This document shows, one piece after another, positions 62,732 through 64,000 of a stretch of DNA of 64,000 bases. A model generated the notes under the pieces. The model searched no databases and was not told the origin of the DNA. It saw only the letters and a list, made by a program, of their open reading frames with translations. Source of the DNA: Bolinopsis microptera (taxonomy: Eukaryota; Ctenophora; Tentaculata; Lobata; Bolinopsidae); the NCBI RefSeq assembly GCF_026151205.1, contig NC_087078.1, positions 2,481,675 to 2,545,674 of the forward strand, given 5' to 3'. Both the position numbers and the translations under genes were made by a program. Numbering within the stretch: position 1 is the stretch's first letter; the number at the start of each line of letters is the position of its first letter.

Positions 62732-64000
62732 TTACAAATCGGCGTACTCGAAAGTCCATCTGCTGTCCGTGTTTGAGCTCATCACCACTTCTCCGTTCTC
62801 CAAAGCAAGATGATCTTCAAATCCCATGGGGATGAGTTTGGAAACAGCGCAATCTCGGGGCCTCATAGCATTCTCTTTGTCCTCGAACTTAAATTCACCT
62901 CCAGTCAGATTCATGTCAGGACCGTAGGGGGTTGCTTGTGTTGTTATCATCTGCCTAGCATTCCACCTAAATCGGAGTATAGAAGCTTTGTCGTCATCCG
63001 TGAAGATCCTGCTGTTCTTACGGCTAGCCAGGGGTAATTTCAGATCGCTAGATGTCAGCGCCCAGCTTCCGGACAAACCGATGTTAAATCTTTGTGATGG
63101 GGCTTCAGGGTTGTATTTATTGGCTCCCAGCAACACATCGCTACCTTTTTTGGCGGGTATTTGGTCGAAGGAGTTTCCGCTGACATCGTTGTAGATGTTG
63201 CAGCCGTTGAGAGTCCAGGATTTAAAAACGTCAATCTCTTTAGTTCCTCCAACTATCAGCTCAAGGACGTTGTCCACTAAGTGGTATTTGGGGTAGTCGA
63301 AGGAGATGAACCTTGCATAGCTGGTAAAGAATGGGGCTGCGTTCTTTTTTTCCACCGCAATAACGTGCAGTTTACCTTTCCTGTTCTTCTTGATTCCGAT
63401 GTATTTTCCGGATTCCTCGTGACGGAGATAGATAACCATCTGGACCTTCTTGAAAGCAGGTTGTTCTCCGTTTGAACCAGCACCAAAGTCCGAGATAAGC
63501 TCGAATATTCCAGAAGAAAGGGCTGCAACTCCTTTGCAGGCTGAACCAATGAAGGCACATTTGTTCTTGGCAGTTCCCCAGTTCTTTGTATTGTTAACAG
63601 TGATGCCGTACTGTTCCTTCTCCACAAGCGTCAGCTCCAGCTCGTTCACTCCTCCCTCAATGGAAGTGAAGTAGGCATTAGCCCTGTCATAATCGTACAC
63701 AATCTTTGGGTAATAGGCCTTCTTGATGATAGCGTCAGCGCAGAGAGAACCCTTGGTAGTTTCCCAGCTGCCGTCGTCATACTTGCCCCAGTTTTTCCCG
63801 TAACTCTCCTGTATGAGCCATTTATCGTTGCTGTAGCCGATGATGGAGTTGGCATGACTGCACCCGCTGCTGCATCTCTCTCCTTCTTCCTTGCTCTTCT
63901 TGGAGAAACATGTGGTAAGTGGGCCTTCTTGTAAAGCCTCCATTGCTTTAGCTGGTGATTGAGCGGATCTTGTGCCTGCGATGATGACGAACTGGTCGTC
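62732..64000 (-). CDS. Papain-like (C1A) cysteine peptidase homologue with long C-terminal region, partial
   Basis: Open minus frame of 422 residues from the window edge to a stop; the N-terminal part with the catalytic Cys lies outside. The C-terminal end of a C1A domain is clear: AMEALQEGPLTTCF (the 'GP' segment), GCSHANSIIGY with the catalytic His (residue 49 of this fragment), and 16 residues on (the papain His159-Asn175 spacing) QESYGKNWG in place of NSWG. So the catalytic Asn is Glu and the Trp is Tyr, and activity is doubtful or altered. After KGSLCADA come ~330 residues I do not recognise (GGVNELELTLVEKEQYGI, HEESGKYIGIKKNRKGK, WALTSSDLKLP), probably beta-rich domains. No intron in 1.27 kb, and visibly more GC-rich than its surroundings. 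It probably sits inside a MOK intron, antisense. Confidence 0.75.
   Translation of the reverse strand, partial: DDQFVIIAGTRSAQSPAKAMEALQEGPLTTCFSKKSKEEGERCSSGCSHANSIIGYSNDKWLIQESYGKNWGKYDDGSWETTKGSLCADAIIKKAYYPKIVYDYDRANAYFTSIEGGVNELELTLVEKEQYGITVNNTKNWGTAKNKCAFIGSACKGVAALSSGIFELISDFGAGSNGEQPAFKKVQMVIYLRHEESGKYIGIKKNRKGKLHVIAVEKKNAAPFFTSYARFISFDYPKYHLVDNVLELIVGGTKEIDVFKSWTLNGCNIYNDVSGNSFDQIPAKKGSDVLLGANKYNPEAPSQRFNIGLSGSWALTSSDLKLPLASRKNSRIFTDDDKASILRFRWNARQMITTQATPYGPDMNLTGGEFKFEDKENAMRPRDCAVSKLIPMGFEDHLALENGEVVMSSNTDSRWTFEYADL

Noticed and set aside
62810-63674. Several plus- and minus-strand frames overlapping the peptidase
   Set aside because: Shadow frames of the 422-codon peptidase coding sequence.

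Overview
The window reads as nuclear DNA of an animal with an AT-rich, repeat-laden genome. Genes are split by GT-AG introns, simple repeats are abundant, and there are Ty1/copia, Penelope-like, LINE and hAT-type elements. A degenerate cysteine-rich secreted domain at 44.7 kb and a WSC-like N-terminus at 16.5 kb remind me of cnidarian secreted proteins, so I favour a cnidarian, but the sequence alone does not prove it.

Layout. 1-7 kb: a weak partial ORF, a compact promoter-like cluster, a (GA)n tract, and two spliced exons of an unidentified proline-rich protein on the minus strand. 7.2-9.7 kb: a foldback element with ~1 kb near-identical inverted arms. 13.4-15.3 kb: a hairpin and a 5'-truncated Penelope-like element. 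16.5 kb: a small secreted-peptide gene. 18-31 kb: a transposon landscape, with LINE tails on both strands, an apparently intact copia element (20334-26617) with LTRs identical by eye, and a 364-bp hAT-like MITE with a perfect 8-bp target duplication.

33-62.5 kb: the backbone is a plus-strand MOK-type protein kinase gene. Six exons join in phase through the kinase domain (G-loop, HRD, DFG, TEY, APE); its 5' exon and 3' end are not found. Its introns hold other genes, all on the minus strand: a GNAT acetyltransferase broken by a 536-bp transposon (intron 1); a complete six-exon SVOP/SV2-like major facilitator transporter and a two-exon secreted-protein pseudogene (intron 2, ~22.8 kb); and, if MOK continues to the right, a papain-like cysteine peptidase running off the window end. 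Intron 2 also holds a second truncated Penelope copy, several minisatellites, a ~0.9-kb CT-rich tract and a 32-bp-periodic array of CRE palindromes. A ~1.45-kb CAGTCA-type hexanucleotide array starts right after one kinase splice donor.

The genes do not look like a pathway; their relation is positional (nested, antisense). The strongest observations are the transposon-split acetyltransferase, whose reading frame is continuous once the insertion and one target duplication are discounted; the peptidase with Glu at the catalytic Asn position; the multi-gene nesting in MOK; and a splice-site pair inside the copia LTR that encloses its polyadenylation signal. I saw no CRISPR array, operon or convincing tRNA/rRNA gene.
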